64,000 bases of DNA from Paludibacteraceae bacterium. Its GTDB lineage: Bacteria; Bacteroidota; Bacteroidia; Bacteroidales; Paludibacteraceae. This document shows, piece after piece, positions 27,036 through 35,928 of the stretch; the first letter of the stretch is position 1, and each line of letters starts with the position of its first letter. The stretch is taken from the NCBI GenBank assembly GCA_905233375.1, contig CAJOEJ010000005.1, positions 31,081 to 95,080 of the forward strand, in the 5' to 3' direction. A program made the translations under genes and the position numbers. The notes beneath the pieces were generated by a model. It was not told the origin of the DNA and did not search any database. It saw only the letters and a list, made by a program, of their open reading frames with translations.

Positions 27036-27989
27036 CCCCCTCACAATCACGATGCTGTAAAGCATGCCGAGGAACATCGTGAATTTGATAACCTGCTGGC
27101 AGGTCTTGTAATCACTTGGGATCTTGGCTGCCCACAGGAGCCACAAGGCACCTGACAACGGCGTGACGACTCCCAAGACTATATAACGCGTGCTGAGGCT
27201 CGTCCAACTGATAGGGAAGGGCAGGATGTGATACCACAGATGTCCGATGACCGCGAACGTGAGGAGGATAAGCGCTGTGACAAACACTTTCGTCCATGTC
27301 TCTCCCCATACAACCGGCATGGAGTGACATTCCAACTCGCGGTCACCCATCTGGTCCTGCATGTCTTTGACGATCTCCCGTATCCATGTTAGCAGGAAAG
27401 CGAACAACGCAAACCCGCCGAGCCAGGCATAGAGGTCATGAACCAGTGTCGTGTACGGCAGGATGATGCCGTAGCGCAACTCCAGCACAGCTACATTACT
27501 CATCGCAATCATCATCGGCGTCAGTGCCGCCAACAGGGCGATAGTGAGGTTGCCGATGAACAGCAAACGCTTGTAACTGCTGGAGTAGAACCACAGCAAT
27601 CCCGGAACTATCACAAACACGATTCCCAGTGACAGGCTGCGCAGCCACCATGCCGCCAGTAAACCGCACACGATACCTGTACCGCTGAGCCACAGACTCA
27701 GCTGCATCGCCGCTTGTTTGGTGACCGTACGTGTGACGATGACCTCATCGGGGCGGTTGATACGGTCTATCTTGACATCAAAATAGTCATTGATAACGTA
27801 TCCTCCCGCCGCAATGAGCATCGTTGCTAACATGATGAGCAGCAGAATATACCACGGCAGTTGTTCGCCGAATGCTGCTTTGTCCAATATGGGTACTGCG
27901 ACCCATTTCTCCATGAGCCATACCAGCGCTCCCACGAAGAGCACATTGCTCCACCGTATCAGCCGCAGGATGTCTTTAAATTGTTCCAA
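27030..27989 (-). CDS. UbiA-family prenyltransferase (geranylgeranylglycerol-phosphate geranylgeranyltransferase-like)
   Basis: A 319-residue integral membrane protein with about eight to nine hydrophobic segments. The two prenyl-diphosphate binding motifs are present: NDYFDVKIDRINRPDE (about residue 67) and REIVKDMQDQMGDRE (about residue 205). In Bacteroidota, proteins of this type are usually annotated as geranylgeranylglycerol-phosphate transferases, but menaquinone or haem-type acceptors cannot be excluded from sequence alone. The gene reads toward the toxin gene. Upstream, a short ACCAAT-type repeat separates it from the GH13 gene. Confidence 0.82.
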   Translation of the reverse strand: MEQFKDILRLIRWSNVLFVGALVWLMEKWVAVPILDKAAFGEQLPWYILLLIMLATMLIAAGGYVINDYFDVKIDRINRPDEVIVTRTVTKQAAMQLSLWLSGTGIVCGLLAAWWLRSLSLGIVFVIVPGLLWFYSSSYKRLLFIGNLTIALLAALTPMMIAMSNVAVLELRYGIILPYTTLVHDLYAWLGGFALFAFLLTWIREIVKDMQDQMGDRELECHSMPVVWGETWTKVFVTALILLTFAVIGHLWYHILPFPISWTSLSTRYIVLGVVTPLSGALWLLWAAKIPSDYKTCQQVIKFTMFLGMLYSIVIVRGL

Positions 27990-28026
27990 TTCGAATTAAC
28001 AATTTACAATTACCAATTACCAATTA
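27990..28026. repeat. Tandem ATTACCA-type repeat between the UbiA and GH13 genes
   Basis: AACAATTTACAATTACCAAT continues into another ATTACCAATTAC. The same words occur inside the ccsBA gene near 57.1 and 57.9 kb. Confidence 0.7.
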
Positions 28027-29664
28027 CTTCACGCGAAGTACCACGCCTTTCCATGCCTCAAGGGTAATGGTCACAGGTTGGTCCGGCACAAAAGCAACCG
28101 GCTGTTTACTGCCGTAGAGCAAATCCGTAGCGGTCGCTTTGGGCTTCTCTTCCAGCCCGAGATAGATGAACGCATCGTTGGGGATGCGCAGCGTGATCTC
28201 CTGCTCGCGGTCATGGAAATTAACCACCACAAGCAGCGTCTCGCCTTTGACGTGACGCAGGAACGCATAGTGCTGCTGGCGGTTGAATCCTTCGCCTTGC
28301 GCATAGGTGATATCGTACATCTTGCCTTTCTGAATGGCTTTGTCGTCGCGCGCCAGAGTCATCAGACGCTTGTAGAAATCGCGTAACTCGCGTTGCGCAT
28401 CGTTCATCTTGGCGCCGTCGAACTTGCCCTTGTTTGCCCATGCCTGGATACTCTTGATGCCCCAGTAGTCGAAGATCGTCGTGCGACCGTCTATGCCGCT
28501 GAAGCCCTCCATATCCATTCCCCGTTCACCCAGTTCCTGACCCGAATAGACCATCAGCGGACACTGGTTGAGCGTCGCGGCTACGATCATCGCCGGTTCG
28601 GCACAGCGCCCGTCGCCGCAGAAGAATCCGCTTGCCAGACGCTGCTCGTCATGGTTCTCGAGGAAATAGAGCATGTGCTGCAACAGGGCGTCTCCGTGCA
28701 TCATCCATTGGGCGGTAATGCCTTCGGCGGGCCATCCTTTGCTGGTCACACCGCGCAGGTAGTCGTACATGCCCACTTTGTCGTAGAGATAGTCGAAGCC
28801 GGCATCCAGATAGGCATGGTAACGCCCCGGATCGTAACACTCGCCGATAAAGAGGAATTTCTTGTGTTTCTTCTTCACCTGTGCGATTGCCCATGCGAAG
28901 AACTCGACCGGTACCATCTCCGCCATATCGACACGCACGCCGTCGATGCCTTTGTTTGCCCAGAAGAGCAGGATGTCCCGCATCTTGATCCAAGTGTTGG
29001 GAATGGGGTCAAACTGCTTCTCCATGCCGCCTTGATAGAAGACGCCGTAGTTCAGTTTGACCGTCTCGTACCAGTCGTTCTCGCCCGGATGGGAGGTGAA
29101 GCAGTCATTGCCGGTGACCTTGGCGGGGTACTCTTCGTAGCCCTGCAGGTCCTTGTCCATGGTGAAACGCTCGCCCGGCAGGTAGTAGAAGTTGTTCAGC
29201 GGTGAGAACGCCCACTCGGGATGATCGGTCTCGCCCAGATCCTCTACTCCGGCAGGTTTGCACAGACTCTTGTATTCGCGGCTGACATGATTAGGTACGA
29301 AATCAATCAGAACGCCCAGTCCCGCTTCGTGCGTCCGTTGTACGAGCGCCTCGAACTCCTGCATTCGTTTGGCTTCGTTCTTCGCCAGATCCGGATCCAC
29401 GTCATAGTAATCGGTAATGGCGTAGGGGGAACCAGCCAGACCTTTGGTGATAGCGGGATGATTGTGCTCGGCTGTCGCGTGACGGATGACACCGGTGTAC
29501 CAGACATGCGTGGCACCCAAGTCCACGATGGACTTGAGTGCGCGCTCTGTGATGTCAACAAACCGTCCGCAGCCATTCTCCTCTCGTGTGCCGTTGCGCT
29601 TGCGCGTCTCGTTGTAGTTACCGAACAAACGAGGGAAGAGTTGATAAATAATGGGTTTGTTCAT
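28024..29664 (-). CDS. Intracellular alpha-amylase family enzyme (GH13)
   Basis: A 546-residue GH13 enzyme without a signal peptide. It starts MNKPIIYQLFPRLFG; the catalytic residues appear as Asp in GVRVDMAEM (about 245, nucleophile), Glu in FIGECYDP (about 272, acid/base) and Asp in LENHDEQR (about 337). DFVPNHVS is conserved region I. A C-terminal beta-domain follows from about residue 455. It probably degrades short alpha-glucans or maltodextrins in the cytoplasm together with the phosphorylase and debranching enzyme encoded earlier. It lies 42 bases downstream of ackA on the same strand. Confidence 0.9.
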   Translation of the reverse strand: MNKPIIYQLFPRLFGNYNETRKRNGTREENGCGRFVDITERALKSIVDLGATHVWYTGVIRHATAEHNHPAITKGLAGSPYAITDYYDVDPDLAKNEAKRMQEFEALVQRTHEAGLGVLIDFVPNHVSREYKSLCKPAGVEDLGETDHPEWAFSPLNNFYYLPGERFTMDKDLQGYEEYPAKVTGNDCFTSHPGENDWYETVKLNYGVFYQGGMEKQFDPIPNTWIKMRDILLFWANKGIDGVRVDMAEMVPVEFFAWAIAQVKKKHKKFLFIGECYDPGRYHAYLDAGFDYLYDKVGMYDYLRGVTSKGWPAEGITAQWMMHGDALLQHMLYFLENHDEQRLASGFFCGDGRCAEPAMIVAATLNQCPLMVYSGQELGERGMDMEGFSGIDGRTTIFDYWGIKSIQAWANKGKFDGAKMNDAQRELRDFYKRLMTLARDDKAIQKGKMYDITYAQGEGFNRQQHYAFLRHVKGETLLVVVNFHDREQEITLRIPNDAFIYLGLEEKPKATATDLLYGSKQPVAFVPDQPVTITLEAWKGVVLRVK

Positions 29665-29706
29665 TCTGTAATAAGTGTGTGTTTTTCTATGGGTGTACTT
29701 ACGGCG

Positions 29707-30897
29707 TTATACTAATGCCGCTGTGTCGCTTGCAATCATCAATTCCTCGTCGGTCGGGATGAGACAAACGGTTACTTTGGAGTTCTTGGTGGAGATGATA
29801 CGCTCTTCTCCGCGTACGTTGTTGGCTGCTTCGTCCAGCTCGATGCCGAGGAAACTCAGACCCTTCATGATCTGTGCGCGGATATACGGATCGTTCTCGC
29901 CGATACCTGCGGTGAAAACAAGGATGTCCAGACCGTTCATCGCAGCGGCATAAGCACCGATATACTTGATCGTGCGGTAGATGAACATCTTGCGCGCCAG
30001 GTCAGCACGTTTGTTGCCCTGATTGATAGCTGCTTCAATGTCACGGCAATCGCTCGAAACACCGCTCACGCCGAGCAGACCCGATTTCTTGTTCACCAGG
30101 TTGTTGAACTCGGCTGTGCTCAAATGCTCCTTGTCCATGATGAACGTAGCCGCTCCGAGGTCGAGGTCACCGGCACGGGTACCCATTACCAGGCCCTCCA
30201 CCGGCGTCAGACCCATACTCGTATCCACGCTCTCGCCGTTCAGTACTGCGGTACAACTGCCGCCGCCGCCGATGTGGCAGGTAACAATCTTCTGCTTTTT
30301 GGGATCTACACCTAAATATTCACATACGCGCGCGCTCACGTAACGATGGCTCGTTCCGTGGAAACCGTAACGGCGGATGGCATATTTCTCATAGAGCTCG
30401 TACGGCAACGCGTACATGTACGCATAATCCGGCATCGTCTGGTGGAACGCGGTGTCAAACACAGCTACTTGCGGTACGCCCGGAAGAATCTTCTCGATGG
30501 CATCAATACCCTTCAGGTTCGCAGGATTGTGGAGCGGAGCCAGATCCACGCATTGGATAATCTCCGCCTTTACCTCCGGCGTAATCAGTACCGATTTGTT
30601 GAATTTCTCGCCGCCATGTACGACGCGGTGTCCTACAGCGTTGATTTCCTTGAGCTCCTTGATGCAACCGATCTGCGGATCCACGAGTTTCTCCAGAATC
30701 AGTTCGATACCCACTGTGTGCTCCGGCATCGATTTCTCGAATTTAACCTTCTCGCCATTCGGCAGTTTTACCAGCAGGAACGAATCCGGCAAACCGATCT
30801 TCTCTATGCCGCCTTGTGCCATTACTGCCTTGCTCTCCATGTCAAAGAGCTTATACTTAATACTGCTGCTACCGCAGTTCAAAACTAAGATTTTCAT
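29707..30897 (-). CDS. ackA: Acetate kinase
   Basis: A 396-residue acetokinase, the usual length. It makes acetate and ATP from acetyl phosphate and ADP. Motifs: VLNCGSSSIKYKLF at the start, HRVVHGG, CHIGGGGSCTAVLNG with the phosphate-binding glycines, and FTAGIGEN near the end. It follows pta on the same strand after 55 bases, so the two probably form the pta-ackA operon of mixed-acid fermentation. Confidence 0.97.
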   Translation of the reverse strand: MKILVLNCGSSSIKYKLFDMESKAVMAQGGIEKIGLPDSFLLVKLPNGEKVKFEKSMPEHTVGIELILEKLVDPQIGCIKELKEINAVGHRVVHGGEKFNKSVLITPEVKAEIIQCVDLAPLHNPANLKGIDAIEKILPGVPQVAVFDTAFHQTMPDYAYMYALPYELYEKYAIRRYGFHGTSHRYVSARVCEYLGVDPKKQKIVTCHIGGGGSCTAVLNGESVDTSMGLTPVEGLVMGTRAGDLDLGAATFIMDKEHLSTAEFNNLVNKKSGLLGVSGVSSDCRDIEAAINQGNKRADLARKMFIYRTIKYIGAYAAAMNGLDILVFTAGIGENDPYIRAQIMKGLSFLGIELDEAANNVRGEERIISTKNSKVTVCLIPTDEELMIASDTAALV

Positions 30898-30952
30898 ATG
30901 ATATTAAATTAAATCGTCAATTTTATTCAATCGTCAAATGTCCGATCGTCCA

Positions 30953-31951
30953 TTATTTGATCGCCTGATTCGCGGTGATCACTACCATCTGCACAATGTC
31001 CTGTACCTTGCATCCGCGGCTAAGGTCGTTGACCGGAGCGGCGATACCCTGGAGAATCGGTCCTACGGCATCTGCACCCGAGAAACGCTCTACGAGCTTG
31101 TAACCGATATTACCTGCCTGCAGGTCAGGGAAGACGAGTACGTTCGCTTTGCCTGCAACGGGACTGCCCGGAGCCTTGGTAGCCGCTACGCTTTCAATCA
31201 GCGCGGCATCAGCCTGCAACTCTCCGTCGATAGCCAGTTCAGGAGCCATCTCCTTTGCCAGTTTGGTCGCTTCGGCTACTTTGTCCACGAGCTCATGCTT
31301 GGCACTGCCCTTGGTACTGAACGACAACATGGCTACGCGCGGTTCGATACCGGCGATGGCACGTGCGGTCTCCGCCGTCGAGACGGCAATCTCCGCCAGC
31401 TGTTTGGCATCGGGATTCGGGTTCACAGCGCAGTCTGCGAACAAGAGGAATCCGTTCTCGCCCAGATGCTTGGCGGGCGTGAACATAAGGAATGCACCGC
31501 TGACGATGGAGCAACCCGGACGGGTCTTGAGAATCTGGAACGCCGGACGGATCGTGTCCGCTGTCGTGCCGCGTGCGCCCGCTAACTCACCATCCGCGTC
31601 ACCTGCTTTGATCATCAGACAACCCAGATAAAGCGGGTCTTGCGCCTTCTTTGCCGCCTCTTCCTCCGTCATGCCTTTTGCCTTGCGCAACTCAAAAAGC
31701 AGCTTGGCATACTCCGGCATCTTGGGGTCATGCAGCGGGTCGATGATTTTCGCCTCGCCGATGTGCTCATAGCCTTTCTCCGCCGCCATGCCCTTGATCT
31801 TCTCCGGGTCACCGATCAGGATGAGATCGGCAATCTTGTCGCGCAACAAGATGTTGGCTGCTTCTAACGTACGCGGTTCGTCGCCCTCCGGCAACACAAT
31901 GCGCTGCGGATGTGCTTTCGCGCGCGCAATCATTTGCTGTAGAATGTCCAT
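30953..31951 (-). CDS. pta: Phosphate acetyltransferase
   Basis: A 332-residue short-form Pta (catalytic domain only), converting acetyl-CoA and phosphate to acetyl phosphate. It starts MDILQQMIARAKAHPQRIVLPEG; SAVVPRA-equivalent GARGTTADTIRPAFQ, NVLVFPDLQAGNIGYKLVERF and PVNDLSRG are conserved blocks. An in-frame ATG further upstream lies beside the promoter, so I use the ATG at 31951. The promoter is 38 bases upstream. Confidence 0.96.
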   Translation of the reverse strand: MDILQQMIARAKAHPQRIVLPEGDEPRTLEAANILLRDKIADLILIGDPEKIKGMAAEKGYEHIGEAKIIDPLHDPKMPEYAKLLFELRKAKGMTEEEAAKKAQDPLYLGCLMIKAGDADGELAGARGTTADTIRPAFQILKTRPGCSIVSGAFLMFTPAKHLGENGFLLFADCAVNPNPDAKQLAEIAVSTAETARAIAGIEPRVAMLSFSTKGSAKHELVDKVAEATKLAKEMAPELAIDGELQADAALIESVAATKAPGSPVAGKANVLVFPDLQAGNIGYKLVERFSGADAVGPILQGIAAPVNDLSRGCKVQDIVQMVVITANQAIK

Positions 31952-31988
31952 AATTATAATGTGTATAAATTGTTTCCTAAATCGACCG

Positions 31989-32019
31989 CAAAGATACAAA
32001 AAAAAATCCATATATGCAA
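31989..32019 (-). promoter_or_regulatory. Promoter of pta-ackA
   Basis: On the minus strand: TTGCATATATGG, a T-run and TATCTTTG with a 20-bp spacer. Confidence 0.85.
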
Positions 32020-32056
32020 TACCCGTTATAAAAAATATTTTTTTTTGTCAAAAAAT

Positions 32057-32087
32057 TTGCGTATGTCAAAAAAAAGTTGTACCTTTG
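32057..32087 (+). promoter_or_regulatory. Promoter of the OmpA/LysM protein gene
   Basis: TTGCGTATGTC, an A-run and TACCTTTG with a 20-bp spacer, divergent from the pta promoter. Confidence 0.85.
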
Positions 32088-32130
32088 CACCCAAATTGTG
32101 ATTATTGAATCAAACATACGCTTTTTAAAC

Positions 32131-33915
32131 ATGAAAAAAGGTTTACTTTTTCTCTTGGCGCTCTGCGTTTCCGGAATGGTAGTAGCGCAAGAAGCAGAGT
32201 TACAAACGGCTGATTCCGTTAAGATTAAGGGTGTTCACCCGTACAAGTTGGAGGAGAACGCAAAGGGTATTGCTCCCGAGATTGCTCACTGGAGTATCAT
32301 CCCGCGTATCGGCTTTAGTGTGTTCGACGGTGATTTTACGAATGAGAAGAAGCATGCATTTGCTATTCCTTCTGCCGGTCTGGCTGTGGAGTACAACTTC
32401 ACCCCGGTATGGAACATCGGTGTCGAGTACATGTATGACCAGTACACGGTGACGGGTAAGCAGGGTCTTGACGAGAATGGCAATAAGCGTCTGAATGCGG
32501 ATACCTTGCTCAATGGTCATTTGCATCGCGCCGGCGTTTATATCTCCATGGATCTTATCAATCTGCTCTTCCCGCGTGTCAACAAGAAGATTTTCTCCAT
32601 GCTTCCTTATGTAGGAGCCGGTGGCGCGTGGTACAAGCGTTCGGCTTATTACATGGATGACCGCTATTTCGATGGCGATAAGAACATGTGGATCAATCCT
32701 ACTCACGGCAGAGGTAACACCGTTAACTATATCAACGCCGATGGTCAGCTTGGTCCGGATAAAGACACCAAGTATATCATGGAGGGCTATGTTCTTGCCG
32801 GTGTTGACTTGGATTTCAATATCAACCGTACAATCGCGTTAGGCTTGCGCGCGAACTATACATATTTCACGCGCGACTATTTCGACGGTCGTGGTTATCA
32901 CCATGGCGAGGATGCCAATTCGTCCAAGAACAACGATGGTATCTACGAGATTACGGCGAATCTGCGTTTCAAATTAGAGGCAGTGTCTAAATCGCACCCG
33001 CGTAACATGCCTTCGTTTGACAAGTTTGACGAGTGGCTTGAGGATGCAAAGGTGGCGGCTCAATGCGAACCGTGTCACGATACGATTATTTACTATCGTC
33101 ATGATTCCATTATCATCCGTGAGGTACTTAAGCAGCCTAAGCCGAAAGAGGTCTTTAACGTTTACTTCGACAACGACAAGTCGGTGCTCCGTCAGGACGG
33201 TCTGGTGAAGGTTTCGGAAGTGGCAGAACGTATGGAGGACGACAAGAATCTCTACGCTGTAGTTATCGGTTATTGCGATAACACCGGTTCGAACGGACAT
33301 AACTTCGGTCTGGGTGACAGACGTGCCTTCAGCGTAGTGGATGAGTTGGCGAAGGAGTACGACATCCCGGCAGACCACCTTTACGGCAAGGGTACCGGCA
33401 AGCTCGTAGGTCGTCGCAGCAAGAAGAGTTACGGACCGAACCGCCGTGCGGCTATCCACCTCGTGGACGAGGAGACATTCGAACTCATGAAGATGCAGTT
33501 GGAGGACAAGAGCGAAAACCGTGACGAGTCTATGATTCCGACATTCGAGAATTCCAAGCCGGTCAAAGTGCCTGATTTCGAGAAGATCGAGGAGGAAGCA
33601 CAGAATGACTCTGTCAAGACTATCCCGTTGTCCGAGAGCGCACGCAAAGAGAAGGTGAACGAGTACAAGGAGCGTAAGCATGAGACTATTACGGTAGAGA
33701 AGGGTGTTTCGCTCTCGAAACTGGCTCGCAAGTATTACGACAATACGCAATGCTGGGTATTCATTTACGCTGCGAACAGAGAGAAACTCGCTACTCCGAA
33801 TGATGTACAGGAAGGAATGAAACTCGTGATTCCGGAACTGACAGAAGAGGAGTTGAAGATTACTACCCGCGATTGTCTCCGCATCTACAGCATCGTGGCG
33901 CATAGTAAAGAATAA
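32131..33915 (+). CDS. OmpA-family outer-membrane protein with C-terminal LysM domain
   Basis: A 594-residue protein with a signal peptide (MKKGLLFLLALCVSGMVVAQ). Residues about 40-310 form an outer-membrane beta-barrel; residues about 340-450 are an OmpA peptidoglycan-binding domain (FNVYFDNDKSVL, then GSNGHNFGLGDRRAFSV with the conserved Arg); residues about 515-570 are a LysM domain (ITVEKGVSLSKLARKYYDN). It should anchor the outer membrane to peptidoglycan twice over. I start at the ATG after the promoter; an in-frame upstream ATG lies inside the -7 region. tRNA-Met follows 25 bases after the stop. Confidence 0.88.
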   Translation: MKKGLLFLLALCVSGMVVAQEAELQTADSVKIKGVHPYKLEENAKGIAPEIAHWSIIPRIGFSVFDGDFTNEKKHAFAIPSAGLAVEYNFTPVWNIGVEYMYDQYTVTGKQGLDENGNKRLNADTLLNGHLHRAGVYISMDLINLLFPRVNKKIFSMLPYVGAGGAWYKRSAYYMDDRYFDGDKNMWINPTHGRGNTVNYINADGQLGPDKDTKYIMEGYVLAGVDLDFNINRTIALGLRANYTYFTRDYFDGRGYHHGEDANSSKNNDGIYEITANLRFKLEAVSKSHPRNMPSFDKFDEWLEDAKVAAQCEPCHDTIIYYRHDSIIIREVLKQPKPKEVFNVYFDNDKSVLRQDGLVKVSEVAERMEDDKNLYAVVIGYCDNTGSNGHNFGLGDRRAFSVVDELAKEYDIPADHLYGKGTGKLVGRRSKKSYGPNRRAAIHLVDEETFELMKMQLEDKSENRDESMIPTFENSKPVKVPDFEKIEEEAQNDSVKTIPLSESARKEKVNEYKERKHETITVEKGVSLSKLARKYYDNTQCWVFIYAANREKLATPNDVQEGMKLVIPELTEEELKITTRDCLRIYSIVAHSKE

Positions 33916-33940
33916 CCCATAGTAGCGCGGAGCGCGCGAA

Positions 33941-34015
33941 GGTCCCATAGCTCAGTTGGTTAGTAGCACCTGACTCATAATCAGGGGGTCCTTGGTTCAA
34001 GCCCAAGTGGGACCA
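33941..34015 (+). tRNA. tRNA-Met (anticodon CAU), elongator type, with one extra base in the D arm
   Basis: A cloverleaf of 75 bases: acceptor GGTCCCA with TGGGACC plus A, anticodon stem CCTGA/TCAGG with loop CTCATAA, and T arm CTTGG-TTCAAGC-CCAAG. CCA is not encoded. The D arm reads GCTC...TAGC where GAGC is usual, so it has an additional T and only three D-stem pairs. Its acceptor and overall sequence fit elongator Met; a lysidine-modified tRNA-Ile is less likely. Confidence 0.9.
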
Positions 34016-34017
34016 CG

Positions 34018-34050
34018 ACAGGAGGATAGTCCCGCAGACTATCCTCCTGT
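34018..34050 (+). terminator. Long hairpin after tRNA-Met, possible terminator or processing site
   Basis: A perfect 14-bp stem ACAGGAGGATAGTC / GACTATCCTCCTGT with a five-base loop. No T-run follows, so it may be a processing or stability structure, or a weak terminator before the next gene. Confidence 0.6.
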
Positions 34051-34094
34051 TGATTGTAAGCGACGCGCAAGCAAACAAACAAGGCTTGTACGGC

Positions 34095-35198
34095 ATGTTC
34101 AACAATCGTTGGATGATAGGATTGCTTCTGTTGTTGCTCGTGACGAGTGACCCGTTTGCTTTCGCTGCGCCCGCTCCTTCTCCTGCTTCCCGGACATCCA
34201 AGCCGACCGCGGCGCAACGCAAGCGCGAGGCAGCCAGGCGCAAGGCGGAAAAGAAACGTGCTGCGAAGAAAGCGGCGATAGAGAAACAACGTGCAGCCAA
34301 AGCCAAGGCGGCGAAGCGACAGCGTATCAAGGACGGCAAGCCGTTATTGTACGTCTATTCCTATAATCTCAAGACCGGCGAACCGCTTCCGGAGACGCAT
34401 ATCACCGTGCAGGACGTGAATGCGCGTCCGAACAAGAAACCCAAACTGAACAAAGCCACCGATACCAAGCGGGCGCGTGTGTCCAAAGGTCTGCCCGTCG
34501 GCTCCTATTGGGCGACAGCGGCGCGTATCGGCTATTTCTCTTCCGACACCCTGTTCTTCCAGCATAAAGAGGACGAAGACACCGTCAAGATGGCGCTTTA
34601 TCCCGAGACGCGTGTCACGTTCTCCGTGACCGATTCGCTTACACAAAGACCCGTGTCGGCGAATATCGTTTTCCGTAACGCGGAGAACAAGAAGATCCTT
34701 CAGACCACGTCCGATTCCATTCGTACGCTGATAGCCGTCCTGTTTGATGACCGGGTGCCGTTCTATACGGTGGAGGCCACCGCTATCGATTATTTCCCCT
34801 ACCGTGATACCATTACCCGTCCCGAACTGTTTTCGGATATTGTGATGTCGCCCCGCGAGGTCAAATCGTTCGTGCTGCATAATATCTATTTCGCTACGGG
34901 TAAGACGCATATCCTTGATTCGTCCGAACCGGCACTGGACGAGTTGTACCGCTTTCTGGTACTCCGTCCCAGCCAGCAGATCCGTATCGTCGGGCATACT
35001 GACAATGTCGGTTCCGACCGTTCCAACCAGACGCTCTCGGAAGGGCGTTGCCGCGAAGTGAAGCAAGCAATGGTGGAACGCGGTATCGCTCCGGAGCGTA
35101 TCGAGGTGGAAGGACGGGGCGAACGCGATCCGATCGTACCGAACGATACGGAAGAGTTGCGGCAGATGAACAGACGGGTGGAGATAGTGCTGCTATGA
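34095..35198 (+). CDS. OmpA-family protein with Lys/Ala-rich linker
   Basis: A 367-residue protein with a hydrophobic export signal (MIGLLLLLLVTSDPFAFA). Residues about 28-75 are a highly charged Ala/Lys/Arg helix. Residues about 75-255 contain two small beta domains (LLYVYSYNLKTGEPLPETHITVQD resembles a carboxypeptidase-regulatory-like fold). The C-terminal 105 residues are an OmpA domain (NIYFATGKTHIL, GHTDNVGSDRSNQTLSEGR, MNRRVEIVLL), which binds peptidoglycan. Start at 34095 gives MFNNRW before the signal; 34113 is an alternative. The stop overlaps the comF start as ATGA. Confidence 0.8.
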   Translation: MFNNRWMIGLLLLLLVTSDPFAFAAPAPSPASRTSKPTAAQRKREAARRKAEKKRAAKKAAIEKQRAAKAKAAKRQRIKDGKPLLYVYSYNLKTGEPLPETHITVQDVNARPNKKPKLNKATDTKRARVSKGLPVGSYWATAARIGYFSSDTLFFQHKEDEDTVKMALYPETRVTFSVTDSLTQRPVSANIVFRNAENKKILQTTSDSIRTLIAVLFDDRVPFYTVEATAIDYFPYRDTITRPELFSDIVMSPREVKSFVLHNIYFATGKTHILDSSEPALDELYRFLVLRPSQQIRIVGHTDNVGSDRSNQTLSEGRCREVKQAMVERGIAPERIEVEGRGERDPIVPNDTEELRQMNRRVEIVLL

Positions 35199-35911
35199 GA
35201 CCGTTGCTAAGCCTCTTTTATCCGCGTTTGTGTCCCATGTGCGATACGTACGTAGGAGAGAACGTGCCGGGAGGAATGGTCTGCCCGCAGTGCTTCAGGC
35301 AACTGCCCCGTACCGAGCAAGCAGCAATGCGGGGAAACAGCACGGAGATGGTATTATGGGGAGAGGTGAAGAGCAAAGGCGCAGCCAGACGCGTCATGCA
35401 TCTGGAGCAAGCGGCGGCTTTTCTTTTCTACGAGAAAGACACCCCTTTGCAGCAGCTCATTCACCGAATGAAATATGCCGATCAGCCTGAGATAGCCTAC
35501 CGGCTGGGACGCGAGGCGGCGATGGAGTTTATGTATTCGGACTTCTTTGAGGGAGTGGATTATATCCTGCCGGTACCGTTGCACCCCAAGCGTTACCGCA
35601 GTCGCGGGTACAACCAGTCGGAGTATATTGCGCGGGGTATCAGCGAGGTGACCGGCATACCGATGGACACAACGCACATGATACGTTTGAGAAACACTCC
35701 CAAACAGGCGCAGTTGGACCGGAAGGGACGAATGACGAATGTCGCGGGTGCGTTTGCCGTGGATCATCCCGAGCAGATGTATCACAAGCATCTGCTGCTG
35801 GTGGATGACCTGATTACGACCGGCGAGACTATGCGGGAGTGTCTCAAAGCCGCCAAGCGGTTCAGAGGAGCGAAATTCAGTGTTTTCGCGCTTTGTAAAG
35901 CACATGGATGA
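35195..35911 (+). CDS. comF: ComF-family phosphoribosyltransferase-like protein
   Basis: A 238-residue ComF protein. Two Cys pairs at the start (LCPMCD and VCPQC) should bind zinc, and the C-terminal phosphoribosyltransferase motif LLVDDLITTGETMREC is near residue 203. YRSRGYNQSEYIARG is the family signature. ComF proteins act in DNA uptake in naturally competent bacteria, but in most others the role is uncertain. Translationally coupled at both ends by ATGA overlaps with the OmpA gene and possibly with nadB. Confidence 0.9.
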   Translation: MRPLLSLFYPRLCPMCDTYVGENVPGGMVCPQCFRQLPRTEQAAMRGNSTEMVLWGEVKSKGAARRVMHLEQAAAFLFYEKDTPLQQLIHRMKYADQPEIAYRLGREAAMEFMYSDFFEGVDYILPVPLHPKRYRSRGYNQSEYIARGISEVTGIPMDTTHMIRLRNTPKQAQLDRKGRMTNVAGAFAVDHPEQMYHKHLLLVDDLITTGETMRECLKAAKRFRGAKFSVFALCKAHG

Positions 35912-35928
35912 AAAATAAACATACAGAT

